Assembly (NCBI RefSeq): GCF_000002515.2
Contig: NC_006041.1
Location: forward strand, 806,001 to 870,000
Direction: 5' to 3'
DNA length: 64,000 nt
From: Kluyveromyces lactis
Taxonomy: Eukaryota > Ascomycota > Saccharomycetes > Saccharomycetales > Saccharomycetaceae
The position numbers were made by a program, and so were the translations under genes. Positions 47,054-56,611 of this stretch are shown piece after piece (within the stretch, counting starts at the first letter, position 1; each line of letters starts with the position of its first letter). The notes under the pieces are model-generated. The model worked only from the letters and a program-made list of their open reading frames with translations. It searched no databases and was not told the DNA's origin.

Positions 47054-47844
47054 ATTTAACCCGCTAATCATTTTCTCGGTAGTTCCAAGAAGAAAATATC
47101 ACAAGAACGACTTTTAAACATTGACTCAAATTGTATATAACATTGAATGGTTACTAAAAAAAAGGCACTCACATCCTTTACATCTATTTACAATGTACTC
47201 CCCCTGGGTTGGCTGGATACCGCTTTCCCTACAATTGTATAAATCTCATCTCCTAATCATTATCTGCTTGTTTAGTGCATCTCAGATTGTGACAAAATAA
47301 AAAGTAACGATTATTTTCAAAATTTTTCAGCTCATCGGAGAAATTGCAAAATGAAACCTCGAATAGAAAAGGCAACAAGATACCAACCGATTTTTCAACG
47401 ACCTCACAAAAAAAAAATACTGTACTGAATAAACTTCCTGTTACCATCAAGTTTGTGCTATATCTCTAGGACAGGTAGGTTCTTTCAAACTTGAGATTCA
47501 CAGGGAGTTCAACCGTACGTCTCTTTACATTTGCATTGGCTTCTTACTGTTGATTTTTCCAATCACTTTAGTCTGCTGTCAATCCGGTTTAACTGATTTC
47601 ACTAATTAAATCGGACTCATCCTCTTCACAATTAAACATTTCTGTTAAGTGGTTGAATATACAGCAGAGATTGTTGCATTATTTTATTTATTTTGATATT
47701 TGACATCCTTCCTGAAAGAGTTCATACCAACTCGAAATTATCACAATCACAATTACATTGATACTATACAACTTTGGATATCCATTGCTGTGACATTTCC
47801 ACTATCATCATTTTTTTTTGGACCAATATTGAGGCACAGGTTTA
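47054..47844. promoter_or_regulatory. SSL1-HOL1 spacer, HOL1 leader
   Basis: 791 bases. No ATG occurs between 47354 and the HOL1 start. A 25-codon ATG frame is at 47351-47428. A Pro-Ser-stop triplet (47707-47715) has no start codon. The spacer is also the right end of the inferred inversion. Confidence 0.55.
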
Positions 47845-49602
47845 ATGGATAAGTACACGAACAGACACCATCCTGATTTCATTCCTGGTACTTTCAATAT
47901 CTATCATTCTAAATTATTGGAAAATGGATTAATCCATGGTTCAAGATTGAAAAAGGATAGTAATGGTGTTATTTTAATTCCACAACCTTCGGACTCTCCC
48001 AATGATCCTTTGAACTGGTCAGTCATTAGGAAATTGGCACATTTTGCCTTGATGGCATTTATCACTGCCTTCACTGCCGCTACTAGTAATGACGCGGGTG
48101 CAGCACAAGATTCTTTGAACGAAATTTATGGAATCAGTTACGATGCCATGAACACTGGTGCAGGTGTCTTATTTTTAGGTATTGGATGGGCCACCTTGTT
48201 CTTGGCTCCCTTTGCTAATTTGTACGGAAGAAAGATTACCTATCTAATCTGTATCACATTGGGTTTATTAGGCGCATTATGGTTTGCGTTAGCAAGCAGT
48301 ACCAAGGATACCATTTGGTCGCAATTATTTGTCGGGATTAGTGAGTCCTGTGCTGAAGCTCAAGTTCAGTTGTCCTTGACTGATATTTATTTCCAACATC
48401 AACTTGGATCTGTGCTTACCGTCTACATTTTAGCAACATCTATCGGTACCTTCTTGGGACCTTTAATTGCTGGTTACATTGCTTCTTTGACTAGCTTCCG
48501 CTGGGTAGGCTGGTGTGCAGTCATCATATCTGGGGGTTTATTGGTATGGATTGTCTTTGGCTGTGAAGAAACCTATTTCGACAGAAAACAATATCGTACT
48601 CCGTTGACCTCGCAGAAGGGATATAGTGGTGTTGAAGATGGTTCTAGTTACCAAAACTCTTCAAACCTTTTGGAGAAGAAGACCATGTTGATTGAACAAT
48701 TTGCAGATAGTAAGAATAACGACTCTAAGATGAACGAGGACTCGAATGAAGTCACCAACAGATATGCCGATTATCCAGAGGCTTATGAAAACGTTGAAGA
48801 ATTGATCGATGGTTCGAAAGAAAAAATGAAACCGTATTACAAAAGAATTCAACTTATCACCAAGTCTGGTAACCTTAGAGGGTATGGTTTCAAGCAATAC
48901 TTCAAATATATTGGTTTCAACTTGAGAATGTTTTTATTCCCACCTGTCTGGCTATCTGGTATGTTTTGGGGTATTCAAGATGTTTTTCTTTCCTTCTATT
49001 TGACTACCGAGGATACCGTGTTCTATGAAGCGCCTTGGAACTACTCGGACTATGGGGTTGCAATTATGAATGTACCCACGTTGATCGGGGCGGTCATCGG
49101 ATGTTTCTACGCTGGTGTTATTAGCGATTATTTTGTTTTATGGATGGCACGTAAAAATAATGGTATCCTTGAAGCCGAATACAGATTATATTTTGCTGCT
49201 GCCACTGCTATCATCTGTCCAGCGGGTTTATTGATGTTTGGTATTGGTACAGATAGAAACCTACCATGGCAAGTTATTTATGTTGGTTTGGGCTTTATCG
49301 GTTTTGGATGGGGTTGCTCAGGTGATATTGCCATGTCTTATCTAATGGACTGCTATCCGGAGATGGTGCTAGAAGGTATGGTTTGTACCGCTATCATCAA
49401 CAACACAATATCTTGCATTTTCACGTTTGTTTGTTCTTACTGGCTAGACGCATCGGGGACTGAAAATACTTACATCGCTCTTGCCGTTATAAATTTCGCA
49501 GTCACACTTTTGGCCCTTCCTATGTATATCTACGGAAAGAGAATTCGAATGTGGACCAAAAAGTGGTACAATGCTTCCATTGATCTTAGAGATGGTATTT
49601 AA
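47845..49602 (+). CDS. HOL1: polyamine transporter Hol1 (MFS, DHA1 type)
   Basis: 585 residues; S. cerevisiae Hol1 is 586. Near-identical family stretches are seen: TNRHHPDFIPGTFNIYHS at the N-terminus, AFITAFTAATSNDAGAAQDS, GWATLFLAPFANLYGRK, and SGDIAMSYLMDCYPEMVLEG near the C-terminus. Twelve membrane helices with a long central cytosolic loop (about 255-345). Hol1 is the high-affinity polyamine importer and, in mutants, takes up histidinol and cations. The ATG at 47845 matches the family N-terminus exactly. In S. cerevisiae it is controlled by a small upstream ORF, which I do not find here. Confidence 0.97.
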   Translation: MDKYTNRHHPDFIPGTFNIYHSKLLENGLIHGSRLKKDSNGVILIPQPSDSPNDPLNWSVIRKLAHFALMAFITAFTAATSNDAGAAQDSLNEIYGISYDAMNTGAGVLFLGIGWATLFLAPFANLYGRKITYLICITLGLLGALWFALASSTKDTIWSQLFVGISESCAEAQVQLSLTDIYFQHQLGSVLTVYILATSIGTFLGPLIAGYIASLTSFRWVGWCAVIISGGLLVWIVFGCEETYFDRKQYRTPLTSQKGYSGVEDGSSYQNSSNLLEKKTMLIEQFADSKNNDSKMNEDSNEVTNRYADYPEAYENVEELIDGSKEKMKPYYKRIQLITKSGNLRGYGFKQYFKYIGFNLRMFLFPPVWLSGMFWGIQDVFLSFYLTTEDTVFYEAPWNYSDYGVAIMNVPTLIGAVIGCFYAGVISDYFVLWMARKNNGILEAEYRLYFAAATAIICPAGLLMFGIGTDRNLPWQVIYVGLGFIGFGWGCSGDIAMSYLMDCYPEMVLEGMVCTAIINNTISCIFTFVCSYWLDASGTENTYIALAVINFAVTLLALPMYIYGKRIRMWTKKWYNASIDLRDGI

Positions 49603-50273
49603 GATCAGGCAGCCTCGTCTTTCTGTCCTGTTGGCTGTTATAGCCTACTTCACGCCATATCCGTTTTACATATTTTCGTAATTTTGTCTCTTTCTTCTAA
49701 ATAATAGATCAATGATATTGAACGATCATAAGGCCCAATGATATTTATTTTGGTTATCCATTCAGGCAATGAAGGATTTGCCGTACTTTCTTTTCACAAT
49801 TAAAGCTTAGAAAGTTTTGGTTTATTTACAAGTTTTTACTCAAGATACTGATTTCAATGTCAGAATTTCATTGATATTGTTTAACTTTTAAAGTTAGTAG
49901 AAAATTTATACACTAATTCCTCATATTAAATATGGCGAATTGTGGTGCTTTTTACTTAACTGAATAGAAAAGATACGAGACACTTTTGCTAGTTTGCTTG
50001 AAATATGTTCTAATGATTTGTTATTGTTATTAATGTCGTGTGCCATAGGTCAATTAATAATATGCCAGCAATGTTGAAACGGTTCATAAACTATGATCGG
50101 GTAACTATCAATGTAATAGGCGGTTAAGTATCAAGATGATACATAAGGATAAACACTATGGATTCATCAGATACCAAAGATCTTGAAATAACAACACATG
50201 ACTGGAAATACCAGTATCACCAACAAGCAACAACTAAGATAGTACCTCTGCAATCCTTTGTAAGAAACAAAGA
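49603..50273. other. HOL1 3' flank to tRNA
   Basis: 671 AT-rich bases with no gene or repeat recognised. Confidence 0.5.
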
Positions 50274-50346
50274 GCCTTGCTGGCGCAATCGGTAGCGCGT
50301 GTGACTCTTAATCACAAGGTTGGGGGTTCGAGCCCCCCGCAGGGCT
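50274..50346 (+). tRNA. tRNA-Lys (CTT)
   Basis: 73 bases folding as a full cloverleaf. Acceptor GCCTTGC pairs with GCAGGGC (one G-U), the discriminator is T. The anticodon stem TGTGA/TCACA encloses CTCTTAA with anticodon CTT at 50307-50309. A-box TGGCGCAATCGG and B-box GGTTCGAGCCC are intact, and there is no intron. Nearly identical to the yeast tRNA-Lys-CUU, which decodes AAG. Confidence 0.98.
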
Positions 50347-50349
50347 TTG

Positions 50350-50355
50350 TTTTTT
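50350..50355 (+). terminator. Pol III terminator of tRNA-Lys
   Basis: Run of six T starting four bases after the tRNA, the usual RNA polymerase III stop. Confidence 0.85.
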
Positions 50356-51610
50356 ACGATCTTCACCAATTAATATATACTATTGTTATTTTAGTTTCAA
50401 TTTCAAAGTTCAGATGAAAATAACAATGCATCACATCGAACATGGTATCCAATCAATCGAGTGATGTATTAACAAATATAACTGACATTGTTCTAATTTT
50501 CTCAGTCTACTTTTTCCAATCTAGAATGCGGTAAAAGAGTATTATTTTGGGACTGCCATCATCTTTCATTTGTGCCTCATGAGAAGCGATATTCTAGATT
50601 GTTTCCATTGCAGGTTATATCTTAATGGTTGAAGAAATTCTTATGTACCGCTCGCTACTCATCATTCGAATGAATAAAACACACAACGGTGATTTGAATT
50701 CAGAATCAAACAATTCCTCCAAGTTACACAATGAGACACTTATTTGACTGGTCGGGATTCCAATTTTCGCCCGTTGATTCAGCAATTGATTATCCCTTAA
50801 AACAACTGTCTGCAAGCAAACCAACACAATACTAGAACCTAGCACTTGCATCAAATGTTCCCATTGATCCCATATCGGGCGTTTTTGAACTGAATTTCGA
50901 TACTTGACGTCTTTCCTATTTAGTCAATGAAAGGTCTATTAAAATTAAAACTTCATCTACATTATAAGCCGTAAAGGGAAACTGCGCTATAGGACAAACA
51001 TAATATCTCTAAATGAGAGTCCATCATTCAAAAGGTAGGGACGTCTTGTTAATTAAGTTTAATAGAGGGACTACGGCAATATTGTGGGCCAGGTATTCTT
51101 CGCATTGCTACATTCTTCGAAACGAAATATGTCTGGTTGATTGATGTTTGGTTCGATAGCCAGCGAAGATCTATAGAAGGTAGAATAGGGTCTAACCTTG
51201 TTTTATGAAACGACATTGAAATCTTATATTGGCTAAAAAATACATCACGTCTGTCTGTTAATGAGGTTTTTCATGCACTGGTTCTCAGGAGTTTGAATAC
51301 TTGTATAGTAATCTTGCATGCAATTCGTTAATCCCCAACACATGGGTAACGTGTTCAATGCGTATTTTAGGTTTGAACTTGAAACTATGACACAACTTAA
51401 CTATATGTCATTGCCTATCAGAAATCAAGATGGAATTCGTATAAATTGCTGGTAGAATTCGGAACTAACTTGACACATCTGAATTAAGGACCTTTACACA
51501 TCTTAAATTGTTGGTTGTGTAAACCATCAAACTGAGCATTCCGAAAAAACACAACAGGCGTAGCTAGTAAAATCTGAACCTCAACGCTCCTTTTGTTCAA
51601 ACTTTACACC
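50356..51610. promoter_or_regulatory. tRNA to SAG1 spacer
   Basis: About 1.25 kb, the longest gene-poor stretch. It holds a possible Mcm1/alpha1-like site at 50912-50933. A 78-codon minus-strand ATG frame (50615-50851) resembles nothing known and is not called. No paired terminal repeats were found beside the tRNA. Confidence 0.5.
50912..50933 (+). promoter_or_regulatory. possible Mcm1/alpha1 (PQ-like) site
   Basis: TTTCCTATTTAGT followed at once by CAATGAAAG. It resembles the P and Q boxes of alpha-specific genes, but the spacer is shorter than I recall for S. cerevisiae. It lies about 680 bases before SAG1, so it is only a candidate. Confidence 0.3.
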
Positions 51611-53959
51611 ATGTTTACATTCGCTTACATCCCAATTATCGTTTTTTCAGCACTTATTTCGACTTCCCTCGGGAAGGAACTTACCACGGTGAAGCTTTCG
51701 AACCCTTCAGTAGTTGCTGCTTCAGGTTCCAACTCCTTTCCTCACCAAGGTTGGATTGCTTCACTTGACTGGGCCTTTGAAGACACTTCAAATGCAAAGA
51801 CAGGGGATTATTTCACTATCACAATGCCCCATGTCTACAAGGTTAAGTTTAACGAGGGGGACACCTCATTTAAGGTAAACTTGGATGATAACACCGAAGT
51901 TTTTGAATGCTATGCTCCCCAGCAAGCTGCATATAAATACGAGGACACAATACTCAAATGCTATGCTGTAACTGATATTTCTGCTTATGAATCTATATCG
52001 GGTTCTCTTACCGCGACGTTGGTTCTCTCTAACGGCGGTTCTGCATATCCACCAGAGCTTTCTAATGCGAACTATTTTTCATCTGGAGAGAATACATTGT
52101 ATTTTAACGATATTGAAGCATCTTTTCAAGCCAATGCCAAATCTGAAACCAATGACTTCTATTTTTCGGGTCGTTCTACTGCTTATCAATCCCTGGAATC
52201 GTACTTCTTAGGTTTTAATTGCCCAAATGGTTATATTACTGGTGCATCCCAGCAGATAATTTATGATGTTAGTAATGAGGGATACGGCATCGACTGCTCA
52301 GCAATTCAGGTTTATCAATCGAAAAATTTTAATGATTGGATATTTCCCATCGACTATGAGACATTGGATGGTTCCGTTTCATGTGGAGAGAACTCTGTAG
52401 AAATAACTGTCGAAGAACTTAAACCGGATTATCGTATTTGGGTAAATGCGTTGCAAAATCTTGATAGTGAGGTTGCAACAGTAAGAAATTCAATCTTTTT
52501 TGATTATACTTGCACCAACACCGTTGAAAATTCAACATACAGGACTACTACCCATTACGAACCAGTTTACGTAATAACTGAAGCCATCTACTCTGGAGTT
52601 GCTTTCACGACTGTAGATGCTGAGGGACAAGAGACGACTCTAACATCTACCATCAGCTGTTCGAGATGCGAGGAAACGTCTTCAACTGAATCCACCAGTG
52701 AGGTATCGTCAGAATCTACTACAGAATCTACTACAGAATCTACTACCGAGATCACCACTGAACCTTCTTCTGAATCTAGTTCCGAAATTACAACTGAACC
52801 AACTTCCGAAGTTACTACCGACCGTACGACTCTAACGTCCACTGTCAATTGTTCTGAATGCGAGGAAACCTCTACTACTGAGACGCCCAGTGTGGTGACA
52901 TCAGAGTCAACAATAGAGTCAACAACACACTCGATAACAGACTCTACGGTAGAAAGCACTACTGATACCACACCCGAGAGCTCCACCGAGGTATCCTTTG
53001 AATCAACACCGGTGAGTACCAATGAGCTCACAACAGAGACTTCTTTTGAATATACTACAGAAAGTACAATCGAATCATCTTCTGAATCTACCAGTGACTT
53101 CACAACCGAAAGCTCCACCGAACTCAGTTCTGAATCCAGTACGGAATCTTCGACGGAATCCTCTTCCGTGCCAAGCACAGTACCAACTACATCACCTTAT
53201 ACTGAGTCAAGCTCTGAATCTACGACGGAGTCTGACATTTCCACTGAAATAACTTCAGAGCAACCTTCAGAAACGTCATCTGAGACCTTTTCAGAATTCT
53301 CATCAACCACTGATGTTGAAAGTTCACCGGGAACAACCACAACCGCCACAAGTACGGAAATTTCATCTTCGGTCAGCACCGTATGCACCGAATGCTCGGA
53401 GGATACAACTTCACTTGATATTTCGACAGAAACCTTTGACTCAAGTACAGAAGGTAGCACAACTTTGGAAACGTCATCTACAGAGACTACGCTTGAGACC
53501 AGATTATTTAGTTCTGATGTTGAAACATCAGAACTGGTAGTGGAAACGGACAGTTCAGAGATCACAATTGAAACTGAGACGTTGGTTTCCGATTCAACAA
53601 CAGCAGTTAACACAACTGAGAGCTCTAGTGTACCTCCTACGCACTCCACCGACACATCAATTACCACAGATACTATCGAAGAAACAGAAGGGACATCTGC
53701 TGAAGTATTAACTTCCGCACCAATTTTCTCGGGAACCATTGAACCAAAAGGGTCCACGGACACTCCGCAAGGAACAGCATCGATCACTTCAAACACTTTC
53801 CCTGCCATAAGAACTTTTTCAATTCCATCTAACTTCCAAAAACCACCGCCATCTTCATCCACAACATCTCTATTGACATTCCAAGGGCACGGAAATCACG
53901 TTGGAAGATCAACACTCGCTGGCTTGTTGCCCATTTTAATTTCATATATTTTCCTCTAG
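51611..53959 (+). CDS. SAG1: alpha-agglutinin-like GPI cell-wall adhesin
   Basis: 782 residues from the ATG at 51611 (S. cerevisiae Sag1 650). A signal peptide (about 1-20) is followed by an Ig-like binding region shared with Sag1 and Candida Als proteins (about 25-325: SNSFPHQGWIASLDWAFED, the Cys-rich FECYAP and LKCYAV). A Ser/Thr/Glu-rich stalk (about 340-750) follows, then a hydrophobic C-terminus STLAGLLPILISYIFL for GPI addition. The stalk repeats a TLTS-C-x2-C-EE module (Cys350/353, 414/417, variant 592/595). Sag1 binds a-agglutinin on mating partners. Linkage to APL1 (YJR004C/YJR005W) supports the name. Confidence 0.87.
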   Translation: MFTFAYIPIIVFSALISTSLGKELTTVKLSNPSVVAASGSNSFPHQGWIASLDWAFEDTSNAKTGDYFTITMPHVYKVKFNEGDTSFKVNLDDNTEVFECYAPQQAAYKYEDTILKCYAVTDISAYESISGSLTATLVLSNGGSAYPPELSNANYFSSGENTLYFNDIEASFQANAKSETNDFYFSGRSTAYQSLESYFLGFNCPNGYITGASQQIIYDVSNEGYGIDCSAIQVYQSKNFNDWIFPIDYETLDGSVSCGENSVEITVEELKPDYRIWVNALQNLDSEVATVRNSIFFDYTCTNTVENSTYRTTTHYEPVYVITEAIYSGVAFTTVDAEGQETTLTSTISCSRCEETSSTESTSEVSSESTTESTTESTTEITTEPSSESSSEITTEPTSEVTTDRTTLTSTVNCSECEETSTTETPSVVTSESTIESTTHSITDSTVESTTDTTPESSTEVSFESTPVSTNELTTETSFEYTTESTIESSSESTSDFTTESSTELSSESSTESSTESSSVPSTVPTTSPYTESSSESTTESDISTEITSEQPSETSSETFSEFSSTTDVESSPGTTTTATSTEISSSVSTVCTECSEDTTSLDISTETFDSSTEGSTTLETSSTETTLETRLFSSDVETSELVVETDSSEITIETETLVSDSTTAVNTTESSSVPPTHSTDTSITTDTIEETEGTSAEVLTSAPIFSGTIEPKGSTDTPQGTASITSNTFPAIRTFSIPSNFQKPPPSSSTTSLLTFQGHGNHVGRSTLAGLLPILISYIFL
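52631..53400 (+). repeat. Ser/Thr-rich stalk repeats with C-x2-C modules
   Basis: Internal repetition inside SAG1: units around 52631 and 52826 share ACGACTCTAAC and a downstream TGCGAGGAAAC. Many short ESTTEST-type units lie between. The repeats make long but meaningless antisense frames. Confidence 0.7.
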
Positions 53960-54244
53960 ACTATGTGTCATAGTTATCCTGTCAGTTCTTATCTAATCTA
54001 CCCCAGTTCAGTTCTATTGTATACTGGATAATCTCATCAACTAGTTCTTTCCTATGTACCACGCCTAAACAAACTCTTACAATTTGGAATATTTCTCTGC
54101 ATTGCCTTATATACACATTACTTGATTCGTCTTTCGGAGAAGAGGAGTAGACTTACCTTCATCTTGACGAGAACAATAATAGTAGAGTAACTGTACAACA
54201 AACTAAAAGCTTTTCTTGAATATTCCTTATACTATTATTTATAG
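53960..54244. other. SAG1/carrier convergent 3' flanks
   Basis: 285 bases between two stops; nothing but pyrimidine-rich tracts is seen. Confidence 0.4.
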
Positions 54245-55168
54245 CTAAGATTTTGCACCTGAAGTTCTTAGAACAAATTCAAAGGCTGCTAGGGCAGCCG
54301 CATTTGCAGGGAAACTTCTTAGGAAACTTGGCACAAAACCTTTGAAGAATCCATTGATACCCTTTGATTGATAAATGTCTTTGACGGCAGTTCTCCACGA
54401 TTTGAAAGAACCGTCGTACTTGTCATTGCATAAAACAACTTGCTTGACAACATCACTTGGGTAGGCAGTGGTCCAGAAACCGAACGAGGCACTAAAACCA
54501 CCGGCCCAGAAATTAATAGCAGCTTCACTCATTTTTGTATTCTCTCTGAACCACCTTGTTAGTAATTCGTATGATCCCCACCAGTAAACGAAATGTGTTC
54601 TAAAGATCAATGTTGAAATTAGACCTTTATAGAGCCCTCTGATACCTTGAGCAGAATAAATCTTTTTGATCACATCCAATGGTCCTTTGTATCTGGTAGT
54701 AGTTTTATCATATTGAACTTGTAATTTTGCCTTTGCCAATTCAATTGGTGGTGCTATAAATGAAACAGACCAGCCTGCTAACACACCACTTATAATACAC
54801 CCACTCAAGGGAAGTTTCTCGTCATTTGGATAAACATATTTATGCATTAACATTCTGTAGTTATGCAAGCATCCTAACATAACAGAATCCATTAAGATCC
54901 AGCCTACCAATGGTGGTGTAAATCCAAGATAGAACCCTCTTATACCTTGGTTTCTGAACGTCTTGTACACACAATCTAAAGGTCCTTTGAATCTAGTTTC
55001 ATTTTGTGAAGTTTGTAACCGCACCTTAATGGTATCGAATGGATGCCCAACTGCATTCTTAGCAACACCACTGAACACACCAGCAACGAAACCCATAATT
55101 CTAGAGTAAGTTTCATTCGAGATCAACGAATTGACTGGCTCTGTAATTGCGTTGGAAGATTTCGACAT
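54245..55168 (-). CDS. mitochondrial carrier family (SLC25) protein
   Basis: 307 residues from the ATG at 55168 (MSKSSNAITEPVN; the longer frame starts only at GTG). Three tandem carrier repeats are seen with signatures HPFDTIKVRLQ, PPIELAKAKLQ and YPSDVVKQVVL, each followed by the loop pattern (FKGPLDCVYKTFRNQG, YKGPLDVIKKIYSAQG, YDGSFKSWRTAVKDIY). Six helices in the inner membrane. It is closest in style to the carnitine/basic amino acid group, but repeat residues differ from Crc1 and Ort1, and I recognise no clear S. cerevisiae ortholog. Substrate left open. Confidence 0.9.
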   Translation of the reverse strand: MSKSSNAITEPVNSLISNETYSRIMGFVAGVFSGVAKNAVGHPFDTIKVRLQTSQNETRFKGPLDCVYKTFRNQGIRGFYLGFTPPLVGWILMDSVMLGCLHNYRMLMHKYVYPNDEKLPLSGCIISGVLAGWSVSFIAPPIELAKAKLQVQYDKTTTRYKGPLDVIKKIYSAQGIRGLYKGLISTLIFRTHFVYWWGSYELLTRWFRENTKMSEAAINFWAGGFSASFGFWTTAYPSDVVKQVVLCNDKYDGSFKSWRTAVKDIYQSKGINGFFKGFVPSFLRSFPANAAALAAFEFVLRTSGAKS

Positions 55169-55811
55169 TTTGCACGTTGACACTAAGAGTTGATACTTAA
55201 CGAATGGTAGTATTACACACTTGCCTCAACCCAACACCAAGATGAAATCGTAAATTTGAGTGGTTGTTGGACCTGATTTTCGAAACGTATTCAATTATAA
55301 ACTACAACTATGTCTTGCAAGCTCGAGAAGTCGCTGAGTCTTGATTTTGATGCTGCAACTTTCCGGCGATGACTGAGTATAATTTTTCACCGATTCAGGC
55401 GAACAGAGAGATACGTTAGGTAGAGATATAGAAGCGAGTTCTACCTAGCCCATTCTTCGGGGAATGATTACAACTTCAAGCTGAGGTACCAGCCCTGTCA
55501 TTGGTATGAGTCGCTTCTAACATATATACCATTCATGTGTTGGTGTCATCACGTGACTGGAGTCATAAAAGATGCCACTGTCGGTGGTCACATAGATTGT
55601 ATGTAGCACTACCCATCCTTTAACTCTAGTCAACAGCAGCATCTATTTACATCTGTTCTCTGGGTGGTGTTTGAACAGTATACGTAGCGTTAACCCTCTT
55701 TTCTTATATTAATCAGATGAGATATCAATTGAGAAGCGACTTTAAACATGGAAAATGCCGACTTAACCTGGTCTGAATCAGACTAATGCTGCAACACATC
55801 AGCCGATACCA
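55169..55811. promoter_or_regulatory. carrier / YJR012C-like divergent promoter
   Basis: 643 bases. It has an ATCACGTGA Cbf1-type site at 55548-55556 and two upstream ORFs near the right end. No other gene is seen. Confidence 0.5.
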
Positions 55812-55839
55812 ATGGCTAGACAAACACGACCCGCTGTAA
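55748..55839 (+). promoter_or_regulatory. two chained upstream ORFs, second overlapping the main start
   Basis: First frame 55748-55786 (12 residues, MENADLTWSESD) ends in TAATG, where the stop shares a base with the next ATG (55786). That second frame runs 17 codons to 55839, crossing the main ATG at 55812 in another frame. If transcribed, this would strongly limit initiation at 55812. Confidence 0.4.
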
Positions 55840-56447
55840 CACGAGAACTATGCGAACAGTGCATTGGAAACACAAAGAATGCTCAACGTATGGTTCTTTT
55901 GATGGCTCAAATGGCAGCCGCATATGAGAAATTAGGCAATTTACGCCATAGCGATGAGGACAAGAAACAATCAGAAATCATAATTTCTAACCTAGAGTCA
56001 CATGTAATTGTAACGACTCTCACCTTAAGAAAACTTTCACAACGATCGGAACAAGAGGATTTGCAGCTACTCGTTTTGTACAACTCTACAAAGAACGCAT
56101 GGACAAGGACCCAATACTACGAAATTTACCAGCTAAAGCAGTTTCTAGAAGAGGCAATCATTTCCAACCAAGATTACGATATTCTTCCGCAAGCTGAAAA
56201 TGTATTGAATGGATTCTTATTTAATGAAGACTATGTAAAAAACCTACCAGCGTTGAACGAAGATGTCAAGCTCTCGCAATGGGAGATATTCGCAAGAGAA
56301 GTTACGCAAATAAACAAGACATACAGGATCCAATTGGATCACTTTGGGAATTCAGTACAAAGAGTAATGAACCGTGCCAAACTGAACACCAACTATCCAC
56401 ATATCGAGGCTCTCAATATCATGCTAAATGACCTTAATTCTTACTGA
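55812..56447 (+). CDS. conserved protein, probable YJR012C counterpart
   Basis: 211 residues, mostly helical, with no signal peptide or membrane helix. It opens with MARQTRPAVTRELCEQCIGN and shows coiled segments (LMAQMAAAYEKLGNLRH, IYQLKQFLEEAIISNQDY). I do not recognise a domain. Length, strand and position just before SPC1 match S. cerevisiae YJR012C (about 207 residues, same strand as YJR010C-A), a gene of unknown function. The start could be a later ATG (MVLLMAQM), given the overlapping upstream ORF. Coding is well supported by the long frame and codon use. Confidence 0.75.
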   Translation: MARQTRPAVTRELCEQCIGNTKNAQRMVLLMAQMAAAYEKLGNLRHSDEDKKQSEIIISNLESHVIVTTLTLRKLSQRSEQEDLQLLVLYNSTKNAWTRTQYYEIYQLKQFLEEAIISNQDYDILPQAENVLNGFLFNEDYVKNLPALNEDVKLSQWEIFAREVTQINKTYRIQLDHFGNSVQRVMNRAKLNTNYPHIEALNIMLNDLNSY

Positions 56448-56611
56448 TCGACTACTGTATATGTACGGGAAATAGCCAAAATGTATAATATACAATATTC
56501 AACATGTAAGAAAAAACAGAAAATGAAAGTGAGACTCAGTAGTAAAGCACTAATAATTACCGAACTATAGACCCCACAGACCCGGCAAACACACGCAGCT
56601 CATCACACAAC

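Noticed and set aside
50615-50851. 78-codon minus-strand ATG frame
   Set aside because: No recognisable similarity and a length compatible with chance in an AT-rich spacer.
50347-51610. Retroelement remnant near tRNA-Lys
   Set aside because: No paired terminal repeats or coding remains could be recognised by eye.
52588-53862. Long antisense frames (196 and 221 codons) over SAG1
   Set aside because: They are Val/Ser/Asp-rich mirror images of the Ser/Thr/Glu codon repeats, a known artefact of biased repeats.
55548-55556. ATCACGTGA as centromere element CDEI
   Set aside because: No long, extremely AT-rich CDEII-like stretch or CCGAA-type CDEIII follows; same for the other CACGTG sites.
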